Shown in pieces: positions 47,413 through 59,645 of a stretch of 64,000 nt of DNA; position 1 is the stretch's first letter; the number at the start of each line of letters is the position of its first letter. The notes under the pieces are model-generated. The model saw only the letters and a list, made by a program, of their open reading frames with translations. It did no database searches and was not told where the DNA came from. Location of the stretch: NCBI GenBank assembly GCA_004154925.1, contig QJNS01000078.1, positions 1 through 64,000 on the forward strand, read 5' to 3'. The position numbers and the translations under genes were made by a program. This stretch comes from Monosporascus cannonballus. Its lineage: Eukaryota > Ascomycota > Sordariomycetes > Xylariales.

Positions 47413-50124
47413 TCATCCATCCACGTCCATCTTCTCGACTATCGTACTCGCCGCCACTATTGTCCGGTCTTCTTGATCCCGTTTGTTCCCGTCTGAATGG
47501 TAGCCTGCCGCTTGATTGTTCGATTCCCTTTCCCCGTTGCTGGTATTGTTACTGCACAGTCGATACTCGCCGTCTTCCTTCCTTTCAATGATGTTCTCGA
47601 CCAATGCCCATTTGGCTAACAAGCGATCGACACCAAGCCGCGACGCCTCGCCCTTCTCCATATGCCTACCGACATGCTCCGTCCACTCGTCCCAGGATGT
47701 CGGGCCTTCGAAAACGCTGGCGCAGTCCGGCTTCGGACAGGCCGAGCGCTGAGGAGGCTGTCGTCGGATGACTAAACAGGATTGCTGCATCTCCTTAACA
47801 TGTGACTCCCATTCCACTTGCAACTTACTATCGCCTTTGGCAATAGCCTTCTTGATTGCGAAGGGAGCGTGCATCCGCCTGAGATGTTGCGTGAAGAGAT
47901 CTTTGCGGTTGAACTCGTTGCCTTTCCCCTCCGCCGTGTTTTGCGGGCATGACGAGCACCGATAATACGTCAAGCACAGGTGCTGCGAAGAAATGTGTCT
48001 CTTCCATTCGTTCTTAGAACCAAATGTGCTAGTGCAGCCAGCGAACGCGAAAGCGCAAGGAAACGGCCGAGTATGGGCGGCGGCGATGTGTTTCCGCAAT
48101 GACGAAGAGTCTTTGAAGGGCGCATGGCTACAATGGCTACAGCGTGTCTCCTGTTTCGGAGGCTGCTTTTGCAGGGACCGTCTCGGCTTCGGTCGCGAAG
48201 GCGGTGTCGCATGCTCGGCGTTAGAAGGCGTCTCGTCCGCACCAGGTTCGTTAACTTCATGGGATGATCTCTCCTCACGCTGGACATCTGGCGTTGCATC
48301 CGCAGCCAAGGACTGAGCACGTGCAGCCGCGGCGGAAGCGTCATCGCTCAAGTGCCGGACATGGCTCAAAGCCTTCAACTGCTCGGCTGCTTCCTGCATC
48401 TCAGCCGAGTCCTCGACTTCGTCTTTGTTCACTATGCTCATGCCGGGAGTCGAATTCGCATATGTGAAGCCGGAAGACACAGATGATTGCGGTAGGCCAA
48501 TGGGATCGATTCTTCCCTTGCCCTCCGAGCGAATCGGCGTTTCGGGATGGACTTGAACATGGCCAGGATCCCGGTGGAGATAATCGTGGCGGTGTATTAC
48601 CGGCGTACTCGCAGCCACTTCTCGTGCCTCAAGAAGCATACGGCCATCTTCGACGTCCTTCGCCGACGCCTTTGGAACCGACATGGACCTTACAAGGCGG
48701 TCGTATAGATGCGTCATGTTGTGTGAATTGACATAGCCTAGGAAGCAGCAGACCTTATCGTGCTGTACCACGTTCCAAACAGGAACTGGCATTGATATCA
48801 ACAGCATGGTCGGTGGCCCCAGAAACATGCCTTCCACCGTAATCTTCGAGGCAATAGCAGGGGTATTTTGCAGCCAGTGGTTAAATGAGGACATGTCGTG
48901 ACTAGCTTCTCCTACGAATGTCGTGCACACCAACACTCTTGGTTCGTCAAATGTTATGTCAGTAACGCTGCTAGGATGTATGGCGTTCTCTTCTCGCGGG
49001 AACCTAAGCTGTTCTGCTTCCGTGGTAGCAGTAGTTGCAAGATAGGGCGGCTGCATATGAGCGGCCGAACTTGGGGGAAGAGGAGTTAGACTGATGCTTT
49101 GGCCTTTGCCCATAGCCAGTTTATAGAGTATAGGTAACTTATCAACAATAGAAAGAGCTTTACTAGCTCCGTTCGTGAGCCCAGAAGCATGAACTAATTC
49201 GTGCTGTCTCTGCAAGGCGACCTCCTGGTATAGATGCTCCGGCGTGAAACGTCTGCTGGTGCTCAACTTCATAAGAGCGTCTGCAACACGAGCCGTAAAA
49301 GAGCGTGCGCCATGCTGTTCTCGGCCGCTCTGTTCAAAATTGCCGGCAGCGAGGACTTGTTTTATGTTGTTACCAGAGGGAAATGGTTGTTCCTTAGCAG
49401 CATAGGTATCGAGAAGGAAAAGCATATCGGACTGCGTCTCATCGAATAAACAGCGGAAGCTGTTCCACCGGAATCTAACGGCGTCTTCTCGCGTGTCGCT
49501 GATCACATGTCAGAACAGGCCTACGCGCATGCGCACACCGACACGCAGGGAGATATTGGCATGAATCTACCTACCACGCCCAGAAGACCTGACCGTCGGC
49601 GCCAACAAATGCGTGGCCGGCATAGTATACTATCAACAGATGATCGGGCCCGGCATGTTCGAGAAACGAGGCCACGCGCACGCCTAGCTTAATGCTCGGA
49701 TCGGGAACAGTCGGTATATTCCACCGGTCAGTGCGGTAATTATATCGTTCAGCAAAGACCGATTCGAGAGCGTCGATATCTTGCTCGGCGCCGCTATCGC
49801 CCTCCCATCTTAACAGAAGCACGGATACTTTAGCATAGGGCGACTTCTGGGTCTGTCGCGATATAAGCATCGCGGCATCCTGCAGATGTCTCGCAAACGA
49901 CTCGAACTCATATCTCTCTGGAGGCGGTGGGGCAAGCTCCTGAACCTGGTAGTGCTGGGAGGGCTGCGCCGACGATACAATCAGCCATTGCGCATCGACA
50001 TCTTGAGGTTTAGGGAATTGGAGACTCGTACAGGCTCAGGTGGAAATGCCTGGGGTTGAGGAGGGCTCGCCTGTGCGTCAATCTTGGGCGCCAGCCGTCT
50101 CTTCTTCGTCGCTGGCTGATCCAT
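47413..50124 (-). CDS. Caspase-like fold fused to C2H2 zinc fingers
   Basis: Predicted exons are 50124-50032, 49963-49575 and 49498-47413, with introns of 68 and 76 bp, giving 855 residues. The N-terminus (MDQPATKKRRLAPK) carries a basic nuclear-signal-like motif. A caspase-like domain follows. It has beta-strand VSVLLLRWEGD, a D-x-D-x-LE segment, LLIVYYAGHA with the expected catalytic His (about 148), FWAC, then DMLFLLDTY. The position that holds the catalytic Cys in caspase-like proteins (LLDxC) is Tyr (about 193). The middle is variable. Near 610-690 two or three C2H2 fingers appear (CSHCSHAPFKDSSSLRKHI, CAFAFAGCTSTFGSKNEWKRH and a related third unit with CSSC...H). The C-terminus ends MDVDG. 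Related proteins with a caspase-like fold before C2H2 fingers occur in fungi; their function is unknown. DNA or RNA binding and a non-proteolytic role are inferences. Confidence 0.8.
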
Positions 50125-51635
50125 TCGTTATCAAGAGGGAGAGCAAGCGGTGGGCGTGGGCGGAGGCGACAAGCCTCTCAATTGAGAGGAATCGGTGCGA
50201 TTAGAGACAAGTCAGGCGACTCGACGACCAACCGTCATCCGAATCGAGACATTCGGTAAAGGCCAAACGGACAATGACAAGATCAGATTGCGGGAAAACA
50301 ATACGACTAATGAAGAGGTGGGATGTGTGTATAATTGAAATCAGGCTGGAATTGAAGGCTGCTGTCCGCAAGGCTGGGTTCCCGAGGGTGTTGTGCTGCT
50401 GCCAGGCCAGGGCGACTTTTGACGGGCGACACGGGGCTACCCATCCATATCTCTCACTCTCTGCCTATCTGCCTATCTAGCCATGCATCACCCGCCTCAA
50501 GCTCTGTTGCATAAGTACATAAGATATCCTTCCAATCACTACAATCGCCCATACAACTGAGAACGACATACTCCAAAGACCCTGAACGCCAGCACGGCTA
50601 GGCAATGCTAGGGCCCCCTGAGTGAACGAATTTGCCAAGTTAACGGGTATCAAAATCCTCGTTGTGATGCAATAAGTGAAGGAAACCCTCGCTTGGCAAC
50701 GTTTAGCGTAGTTAGTGCCCCAGTTCATCCGGGGCACAAGTCATGTCACATTGGCTATCCTTGTGTAGCTAGCTCGGCTGTTGCGGCTTTAGTCCGCAAC
50801 ATAACTGGACAGCATATTGTTATAGAGGGGTTGGGTACTGATGGCCTGTCATCGAAAGCACCAAACCCCGCGCCCCACCCATGCTTTGGATAGAAGGATC
50901 GGCATCCAGCCCCGGGTCTATTTCCACCTACATTCAGCCTACCTGCCTGCGTCTATGCAATGCTTCCATCCATAATTACGTACTACAAGGCTAGTCAAGA
51001 GCGGGATGGATGGGCGACTCGGTTCTATGATAGGCTTGCATGTATATCTTCCTGCAGGATGAGAAAGGATCGTTAATCCCTTTCTATAATGAAGTCTTAG
51101 CGCCCGCTACCTCTGTTTATCGCCTATCGCGACAGTTTGTTAAGAGAAAATGACCCGTGATCTTCCAGTTAGACGGGAAAAGAGTTTCTATCTCCTTATG
51201 AGGTGCCAGCTCCGGCGGACGTTTACTGCTCCACGATACATAGCTCCGAATTATGTGCGTCGCCCTTCGCAATTACATATAGTGTAAGGGTTGTCACGAA
51301 TAATATGGCGGGACAGGTGTGCTAGCATATCCGGCCGAACTCGTGGACAGACACACCCGTATTGCAAACTTCATCGAGCAATGCACCAATCACTCACACC
51401 TCCTCGAGCACAGCTTAGGTAGGGAACACCTTAATATTCAGATATAGGGTATAAGTTTTACTAATTACGCATCCAGCTGCCGAGTTCATCCCGGCCCAGG
51501 ATCCTCCTTATCCAGTACTCTTAAAGACAGGGTATGATGGCAAACGAAAACCATACAGCATGAGCACTCGTTACTTCAACCATGCGTGCCGGAAAGACAG
51601 ATTCCGGCTTCTCGACAACGACGCGGTGACTTCCA
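50125..51635. other. Intergenic region, no supported gene
   Basis: It should hold the promoter of the caspase-like gene at its left end and the 3' region of the sugar transporter at its right. Frames at 50274-50893 show no domain. Nothing further is recognised. Confidence 0.5.
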
Positions 51636-53502
51636 TTATACAGCCGCGGCCTCCTTTTGGTCGATACCGATCTTCTCATCGGAACCAAGATCTTGGTTGT
51701 GCTCGACGGCCACTGCGCGATGGCGTGCATTACGGGTCCTCCATGCCGGCGTGCCGATGTACTTCGTGGAACCGGGCTTGGTGTCGTCGAAGATATCAAC
51801 GACCTCCTCAAGCGGCTTGTTGGCCGTCTCCGGGAAAAGGAAAAAGACATGAGTGAACATCATGAAACAGAAGACGGCGAACAGCACGTAAGTGCCCCAC
51901 TTGATGTTGGCGAACGCTGGCGGGACAAAGTAGGCCAGGGCGAAGTTGAACGCCCAGTTAGATGACGTGGCGAGGGCGACAGCCTTGCCGCGCACTCGGA
52001 GAGGGTAGAGCTCCGAAGGGTAGACCCAAGAGACGGGTCCCCAGCTCGTCGCAAAAGTGGCGACGAACAAGTATGTCGAGGCGATGACAGCCTTGGAGGC
52101 TGAGCCCGAGATGACCATAGAGATAGCGCTAGTGCTGAATTCGCCCGGGTTGGCAGGACGCGATTTGGTGGCAAATAGAGCGGCATTGACGCTGCACCAC
52201 GTGCACATGAAGAACGCGCCAACAAGCAGAGTCGGACGACGCCCCCACCTATCCATGAAGACGAGGGCCGGTACAGTCATCAGAACATTGATGATAAACT
52301 GAATACCGCTAGGAAGCAACTCCTCGCCCTCGCTGCCGAGGCCTGCCATCGCGAAGATGTACGTAATGTAGTACATCTAGGGAGCAATCAGATCATTACT
52401 CGAGAAGAGTATGGGGTGCGTGGGTTAATTGTTGGACTTACCATGACGTTCATGCCGGTGAGCTGTGACCAGATCTGGGTGAAGACACCGATATGAGTTC
52501 GGTTGATCATATTCGGTCGGAAGAGTTCTTTCACCGAGACATCGGCGTTCTGTCGTTCGAATTCTACCGCTGCTCGGATCTCGGCTAGTTCCCTCGCGAC
52601 GAACGGCGAGTTGGGGTCGCCCTTGCCATGGATGAGGCTGAGCACATTGTGGGCATCCTCCCAGCGATCTTTTCCCGCCAGCCAACGTGGAGACTCCGGT
52701 AATACCATGAGACCGAAGAACAGGCCGACGGCAGGAAGCATCTGAAGTCCCCATGGCAGACGGAAGGCAGCAGTGCCGTCAAGGAAGCTAGAACCGTAGC
52801 ATATGAAGAACATGATGCATATTCCCCACGTGATCGCCCACTGCTGCAACCCGATGAGGCGGCCTCTCTTAGAGGGGGGCGATACTTCCGAGATGTAGAC
52901 AGGCACTTGAGCGGAGCAAATGCCGACTGAGAAACCGTTGATGATACGACCGACAATCAGCATAGGAATGTTCATGGCAGCACAGACGAGGACACAGCCG
53001 ACAATCCTGCAGGACAGTCGTGATTAGTTTCAGGCGGGCATTGCGCAAGCGTCGTAACGACGACCGACTTACCATATGACGGCGCCAATCTGGATCGAGG
53101 TCTTACGACCGTACATATCAGATAGGAAACCAGAGACGAGAGCGCCGAGCCAGGAGCCACCGGGCATCGCAGCGGTGATGCCACCCTGGGTGTCGGGATC
53201 GGGGCCGTAACATAGTCCATCGGAGTTGCGCCAAGGCTATATCTCTTGTTAGTTTAGATGAAAACTATGACGCATTGCAAGCGATGTCTTACTAACCGGG
53301 CGGTTGAATTGACACTTATAGGGTTGAGTAGATATAATAGCACTCATCGACGATATATCGAATCCGAAAAGCGCACCGCCTACAACCATGAAGTGTTTAG
53401 CCGGCAGCCCCTTTAAGCGGCACTGTAGAGGGGGGCCCATCGTATATACGTACCTATTACGGCAGTAGCCGCGATCACGTAGATATTGCCGAACTTCTTC
53501 AT
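51636..53502 (-). CDS. Major facilitator superfamily hexose transporter
   Basis: Predicted exons are 53502-53454, 53379-53297, 53236-53073, 53006-52442 and 52376-51636, with introns of 74, 60, 66 and 65 bp, giving 533 residues. The start MKKFGNIYVIAATAVI leads into the first membrane helix, and the joined first exons read GGALFGFDISSM, a sugar-porter hallmark. Further hallmarks are GFLSDMYGRKTS (loop 2-3), GRIINGFSVG, PESPRWL at the end of helix 6, TGMNVMMYY (helix 7), MDRWGRRP, PSELYPLRVRGK and the terminal FPETANKPLEEV. Length and motifs predict 12 helices in the plasma membrane with both ends cytosolic. The PETANKPLEEV variant is typical of some fungal hexose transporters. Glucose or another hexose is the likely substrate. 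Together with the secreted alpha-glucosidase upstream it could serve polysaccharide use. Confidence 0.92.
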
Positions 53503-56500
53503 GGTGTCTAAGACGCCTCTCAGGGCCACATATGGATACTAAGGATTTGGGTTATACGTGCTAGGTTGGCGAGGCTGTAGAGGAGCAGAAGAGAGAGAGA
53601 GACGAAACAGCTCCGGGGGGGAGAGTAGCGGTCGATCCTCTTTATAGGTAGTTATCACCGTCGATGAACCTACTAGGCAGATAGGCCTGAAATCATGGTC
53701 GAGCATGAGCACGGAGGGTGCCTACCTGGACACAGGTACTAATATACGTATAGAACATCTACCAACCGGCGAAGGAAGAGCACCTACCTGCCAACTAGGC
53801 ATTTCCATGTACATAGATCGGAGTTGGAGACCAAACCTGCTTGCTGGAGAATCCTGGTCTGCCCGATGCGATTCCTCTCTTCTGAGGAACTTATTAGACG
53901 TACCTAACTATGTATGAATATGAACAGGAAGGTGGGTATAATAATGTGTGGCACATGCACTCGTCAATGTGGGGAAGCTCAATCTGGGGTCAAGGATCGG
54001 CCGGGTCGGATTGCGATACTAACACTCCCCTATAACCACCCCCCAAATTCAATTTAACTTTCAAACGCTTCTCTGGTATTAAGTACACGTCCCGGCCAAT
54101 CAAGCATGACAATGGAAACAAACAAATGCATCTGATTGACGTACACCTCGTCACGCTCCCGGGATGTCTACATTCTGAAATGTTTGAAGCAGACAAGCAG
54201 ACCGAGCGCCCGGGCTAGTTCTCCAGGACGTTGGAACCGTACAAATTTTCTTGAGTCACATGAATGAGAGATAAGCTGAGAAATTATCGGACCCGGAATT
54301 ACGTACTGACCTTAGAAAGTGCAGCCAAAATGTAGGCGATCGAAGCAGTCCGGCCGAATATTTACATACAGACACACTAATAAGACCGAACCAGTTAGAA
54401 CACCCAAGTGGGATGAAGATCGCACCATGTCTCTCATCCCGACCAACGAGAACTCGAGAATCCGGTTCCTCTGCAGAATCGTCCCGAAACCGTCGCCACG
54501 CCGGCCCTGATTCACCTGCGACCGGCAAACTTCCCTAACCGTTGCTTTCGGCGCACGCGAGAGGGATACAACGAGCTCTACTGCCAACAGGATTCTGCCC
54601 CTGATCGACATAAGTAAGTGGCCTCGAGTTCCCGACCATCTGGGGAAAGACATCGTCGTTCTACAATACGTGTAGTACTCTGTACGTAAGCGAAATGGGA
54701 ACGAAGAGTCGGATCGTGTCATCCATTCCATCGAGAATCGCTAGGGATACGCGAACAGCTCGCAACAAACCTAAACTCCCTTTTTTTGCGCACTATTTTT
54801 GTTCGGTTTACAATGCCAGCACGCTAACATCTGGTAGCAGCCTTCTAGGGCCAGGAAAGTTTCGGCATGGTACGGCACGAGATATGGGATGATGTAAGTG
54901 GCAGCCGTGTAAGCTTTCGCCGCAAGCCAATTCTGAGTCGTGCGCTGTTTCTGAAGGGGCTTCTGTCCTGAAGCAATGACGCGAACAAACGCTCCAACTT
55001 CACTTGGCAACCTCCAAGCCCCGCCGATTTCCCCGGAGGGCCATGGCAACCAAGCAAGCGGACCGATTAGAGTGGGGCGCTAACGCATAAACTTGCTCGA
55101 GTCCTTGGGGGCCCATTGTTCCCCTCCAGTCCTAACTAGTAAATGTAGGGTATGTAAATATGCTGGGCCGGCCCCCCTTTACACACAATCTACAATATTA
55201 TACTAGTAAAAGTATAGTACTTCCATCCCAAACTAGATGGCCGGAGATGTCGGGTTTGCCGCGGTGGAAGTAATCCCGAGGGTCAGTAGGTACCTAAATT
55301 CCTACATATATCCGTGTACTGATAAGTTAGAGAAATGCGAGTACTGATGTTTGCAGATACCGTGGGATGTAACATGCCTTGGGTTCTTTACATAGGTCGG
55401 AGATGTTTCATTGCTCAATGCTTCGGTGTTCCATGCTCCCTTCTTATGACTCATCACATCACCTCCACCTGGCACGAGGAGAAATAGGCGTGTCAATTAG
55501 CTGAGATGAGAGGGTCGCATCGTGTAACGTAACTGCTGCCAGCATTGGATGCAAGGCTGTGCGCTGAGGGTCTGACAGTCCCGTAGGTCGCACTGGAATT
55601 CGGCGCCCTGCCGACCTATTCCCTAGCTGTACGCAAACAACCCAACGTGCGGGGCGTCTAGCAGTATAAGCATGGCATCACGGTGCTTGATGTGAACCCC
55701 GACTGTACTCGTATAGCGTGGCTCGAATCACCACCATCAAGTCCCGTTTCTAGTTCAGTGCCTGGTGAGTCTCGGATTATAATTTAAGTGTGCCAGTGCG
55801 TATGCTACGGGAGACAACCCGAGGTGTCTTCTGTTGACAGTAGGTGGGCATGGTGGCGGACCCTGTTGCTGTAACAAGAATTCTCGAGCTCCTGGACAAA
55901 CTGGACTTGCTGCCCGGCTATTGGCCGTTATTCCTTACCATTGGTTAATTCTTTATCTGTCTTCGAGATAATATAGTGTTTCATAGGTGCGGGTTCCAAC
56001 CTCGTGCGTCTCGACTGGGTTCCCACGTACACATCCTCCCGTACATATATTTCGTCCTTGGTGATATGCCCCTTTCCGCTCTGGCTACATTAACGTCGAC
56101 CAGCACCCGGTGTCACTCGACGATAAGCACCCCGGTGCCATCACTCCGCAAGGGGTCCCGGAGGCCACAGGGCTCCTTCAGCCGCTTGCCGGTTGTAGAC
56201 GTTTGTTACCAGTACAGGACGCTGGCCGTCCAAGTCCGTGACACAACCATTGGATTTCCTCCAGACTGACGGTACAGAGCGAATCGCTGGTCTCATTGCC
56301 AACGGCTACTTTTGATCTGGTTACTGCGTACCAGTCTTATGTTTTCACCAGTCTGCACGTTACCTTTTCGTGTCCCAAGGGTCACCTGGCGAGTCGTATA
56401 CAGATATCTCGTTAAGCAGCAGCTCTAACCTGGACGACTTGAGCACATCTGGTGGCCCCTATCCCACCATATAAGCTGATGCACTCGTCTATTACACGTG

Positions 56501-57112
56501 AAGCTTGCCCGAACCGAGATAGATCTAGCCGTGGCCACATGCGAAAATCAGGTTCCTACCGACACATTGCTGCTCGAGGAGGTATGAGACTGAGCGAACA
56601 GCTTTGATTCATCTTGTGCATGGAGACCAATTGATTCAGTGTAATAGCCGGGATTGATAAGCGGCTCACAGAAGTGCTTGTCTCAAAGACATCTTCGCTC
56701 AATGCCCCGTATCAAACTCAACCACATACTCAGGGGCTATGAATCAAATTTGTCCACGCATGCTACCCTTCAACGCGCGGACTCTTCATGCCACTCTTAG
56801 CTTCTAGAGAAGAGCCACACCGAAACGCAGGCATCAAGCCTCGGAGTAGGTCTTCGTTATGCTATGGAGAGACAAAGATTTCTTGCGGAAGGCCGGTTGA
56901 GGTGCCAGAAATCCAGAAGGACTAGGCGTTCCTTTGAGTAAGCTCTTTTTGAGTGCGTATTAACATCTCTTGAACGAGGGCGGCTTTGTAGTCAGGCTGG
57001 GGGGATCATCGAGAACTATGGCCATCCGGAATTCCTACCCTTGCTTCTTCAAGCCAACTGACCACGGACCACACTCAAAACACCTCCCCGAGGCAATAAC
57101 TAATCGCCCAGA
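53503..57112. other. Long intergenic region with possible gene scraps
   Basis: Nothing recognisable was found in 3.6 kb. The first 200 bp (including the GA repeats at about 53590-53605) should contain the transporter promoter. Two plus-strand segments look like decayed coding sequence: one near 55850-55945 reading LELLDKLDLLPGYWP, another near 56070-56200. Neither has a start, a clean end or a named family. Confidence 0.45.
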
Positions 57113-57604
57113 ATGACGTCTAAGCCCATTACCAGACTCCAGAAGTACGACAGCACCGGAGGGTGCAAGGCCATCGACGAGGAGTTCTCCCTGCCGGCCT
57201 GCACGTCGAGCGACCTGATCAGCTCGGAGGAGTTCAAGCGGCTCGCCCGCAAGTTCCGCAAGGAGTACAGCGTCTACCGGTACGGCAGGGAGGACGGCGG
57301 CGAGGTCGAGACGCCGTTCCCGGAGTCCGATCGCGAGTCCGCGGCGCTCATCTGGAACGCGCGCCCCGACGTCCGGGACCTCTTCGAGAGCGCTGACGGC
57401 AAGCTCAGGCGCGACCGGGCCCTCGGCGAGCGCGTCGCCTGGACGCTCCTCCAGCTCCAGACCCGCGGCCTGTCGAAGGTCAAGACCCCCGGCGGCATCG
57501 TCAATCTGCAGATCGCCTCGCTGTCCCATAAGCAGAGGGGGGAGTGGCTGACGACTGTGCTTGAGTATCCTATGTATCTTCGCACCAGGTCGCCCATTTT
57601 CTAG
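57113..57604 (+). CDS. Unassigned 163-residue protein
   Basis: Single-exon frame with ATG in the context CAGAATGACG. Codon third positions are strongly G/C rich compared with both flanks, which supports a real gene. The protein is charged and predicted helical (SSEEFKRLARKFRKEYSV, then SADGKLRRDRALGERVAW), with no signal peptide, membrane segment or known motif. It has two cysteines only. An ATG-proximal conserved-looking segment is TRLQKYDSTGGCKAI. It could be a lineage-restricted cytosolic protein. No operonic neighbour exists. Confidence 0.6.
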   Translation: MTSKPITRLQKYDSTGGCKAIDEEFSLPACTSSDLISSEEFKRLARKFRKEYSVYRYGREDGGEVETPFPESDRESAALIWNARPDVRDLFESADGKLRRDRALGERVAWTLLQLQTRGLSKVKTPGGIVNLQIASLSHKQRGEWLTTVLEYPMYLRTRSPIF

Positions 57605-59257
57605 CTAAAGCAGGTGGCCAGCGTCCTTTTACGGCGTAGAATGTATTGTAAACTTGACAGGAATATTGTCAGGGGATATAGTGGAACTTTCTGGACAGGC
57701 GGAATATGAGTATATAGGGTCCATCCTCTAAGTTAGTTAGGAAGGACAGGCGTTAATGGTCATTGCTGTTCCTATGTAACTGCGAGACTGCTTTGTCTAG
57801 CCTTTCGGTCTTTTGCACCTTTCCCCTGACACAAAGATAGCACACACTAGTTTCATGTCGGAGTTATCGCCATTGGTGCATCAGAATTATTACTACGTAG
57901 CGAGAACTTGTATATTCGGGCTCATTGCCTTGCTCACCTGTCGGGTGCCAAGGTGCGACCCCTTTCTGGGGCCCAGCGCCCACTAGTAAGGGTCTGGTAT
58001 GTGTATATATAGGGGGGCTTCGCCCCGAGTGGTTAGAGAGGCAGGTGTTAATGGCCATTTATTTGCTACCCATACTACTAACCAGCTACTTGGCTCCTTC
58101 TTCTGTCTTTCACTCTGTACTTCATGATTTTCTCTGACATCATGTAGGTTTCAGGCTATGAGGTAAAACAGACCTGTTGCTCTAAGGGTAATGTAAGACC
58201 TCCCTTGAGACACGGGCTGCGGTAGGCGAGAAAAGGGGGACTATAGTATGTTCAATATCCTCTTGAGTTACCTCGTTATCGTACCAGCTTCCAACGAGTT
58301 CCTACATGGATGGTGCATTTCCCACATTCGCAATATTCGTCATTGCCTAATATACTTCTAAAGGTATACGTATTAAAGCATTTAGTAATTATGGAGGGAG
58401 ATATAGATAAGCTTGGAGCGTTGTTATATGGCTTATGGCATAACAAAAACTTTATTGCGTGCTGGGGCCTTTTACTGTTGACTTGATAACACGTTAATAG
58501 TATTACGATTATAAACTAGCTCATTAATCATTTCGTCGATCAGGCTCTGAGAAGGTTAAAGTTCCGAACACTAGAGTTCCTTTAATAACCTTACCGGCCA
58601 CTTCATCCCGTCTAAGCAGTACACCTCTCTGGGATTCCATGAGGTGGGTGCTCGAAACCATTGCTGCTTCAAGAGCCGTTTAGCTGTATATGCTTTACTA
58701 CAACCTCACAAACACGCCGAATATGCGAGATAACGCTAGACACGACATTCACTAACCGAATAAATTACTGCGACTTGTTATCGGCCACAACTGCCATACT
58801 GGATAAAAAGGATGGGTTTTTTCTAAGACGTGGGTGATAAGGGTACTTTTGCCACTCTTATCCAAAATTTCTTAACGCTATTAATGGCTTCCTTTCTCAA
58901 ACTCTCCCCTCAGCGTTAACTAGCTCCGCCTTACTTTTCCTTTCTCCGGCCAAGGGCGACAACCTTAATTCCTAGCTGACAACTTGCCGAAGGGTATATA
59001 TGTAATGTGTGGGAAGCTTTTTGCTCTAAGGAGACTAAAAATTACACTCCATCTCTCCTACATACTATCATCCACACCACGGACAGGTTTTCCCCCAACT
59101 GCCAGTGCCGACTGCCCCCTATCTAGATATTCTCTATACCATAAAACCCTGCCAACAGTTCCAGAACTATCATCTTTTGGCTTCCCCCACCATAAACAAA
59201 CAATTGTCAACTTTATCCATCGGAGAAGCAAAGATATCGAGAAAAAAAATTCCCACA
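57605..59257. other. Intergenic region upstream of the cysteine-rich peptide gene
   Basis: No gene is supported. A tRNA-like segment (CCCGAGTGGTTAGAGAGGC, 58024-58042) lacks a T-arm. The terminal 300 bp serve as promoter and leader for the next gene. Confidence 0.45.
58995..59000 (+). promoter_or_regulatory. TATATA element before the cysteine-rich peptide gene
   Basis: A TATATA sequence lies about 258 bp before the start codon at 59258, with a short pyrimidine-rich leader between. Distance is compatible with a TATA box if the leader is about 200 nt. No expression data are visible from sequence. Confidence 0.3.
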
Positions 59258-59645
59258 ATGCGTCTTCTCACCATCACAGTAGTGGCCTTTTTGACTATCT
59301 TTATCGGATCTGCATCCGCAAATGAGTACGTATGCCCACCCGTTCTGAGTAAGAAACCGGTATAGAAGTCGTTTTAACGCTAATAACCATTGCAGCCCTA
59401 GATATACCAGCCCTTGCGGAGTATATTACGACTCTTGGCAGCAGTGCGATGACGCCTGCACCAAAAACTTCTTAGGGCTCTGCCGGAAGAAGAAAAACAA
59501 GGACAGATGGAAATGCGTATGCAAGGAGATCATCAACCATGTTCCGGATAGGAATTGCGAGACCGGAAGAGCGGATCGCCATGGGCATTGTATCTCCCCG
59601 GGAACGAGAGAAGAGCCCTTTATGACTGAACCTGACGACCCATGA
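59258..59645 (+). CDS. Small secreted cysteine-rich peptide, CS-alpha-beta (defensin-like) pattern
   Basis: Predicted exons are 59258-59325 and 59396-59645, with a 70-bp intron (GTACGT donor, CTAAT branch, TTGCAG acceptor), giving 105 residues. Only splicing yields a continuous product; the unspliced frame stops after 35 codons. The first 21 residues (MRLLTITVVAFLTIFIGSAS and the next Ala) form a signal peptide. The mature part has eight cysteines spaced C-9-C-3-C-7-C-10-C-1-C-11-C-10-C. A CxxxC followed later by CxC is the hallmark of cysteine-stabilised alpha-beta folds such as defensins. A lysine-rich segment lies between the fourth and fifth cysteines, as in cationic antimicrobial peptides. 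The C-terminal tail is acidic. It could be antimicrobial, an effector, or structural. Similarity to a named peptide was not established. Confidence 0.75.

Noticed and set aside
51560..51965. Plus-strand frames opposite the sugar transporter
   Set aside because: They are antisense shadows of the transporter exons.
57035..57529. 164-codon minus-strand frame opposite the 57113 gene
   Set aside because: Leucine/alanine-rich antisense text is typical of a shadow of a GC3-rich gene; the plus-strand frame has the better start context.
58020..58050. tRNA-like CCCGAGTGGTTAGAGAGGC
   Set aside because: Isolated A-box-like text without a T-arm.
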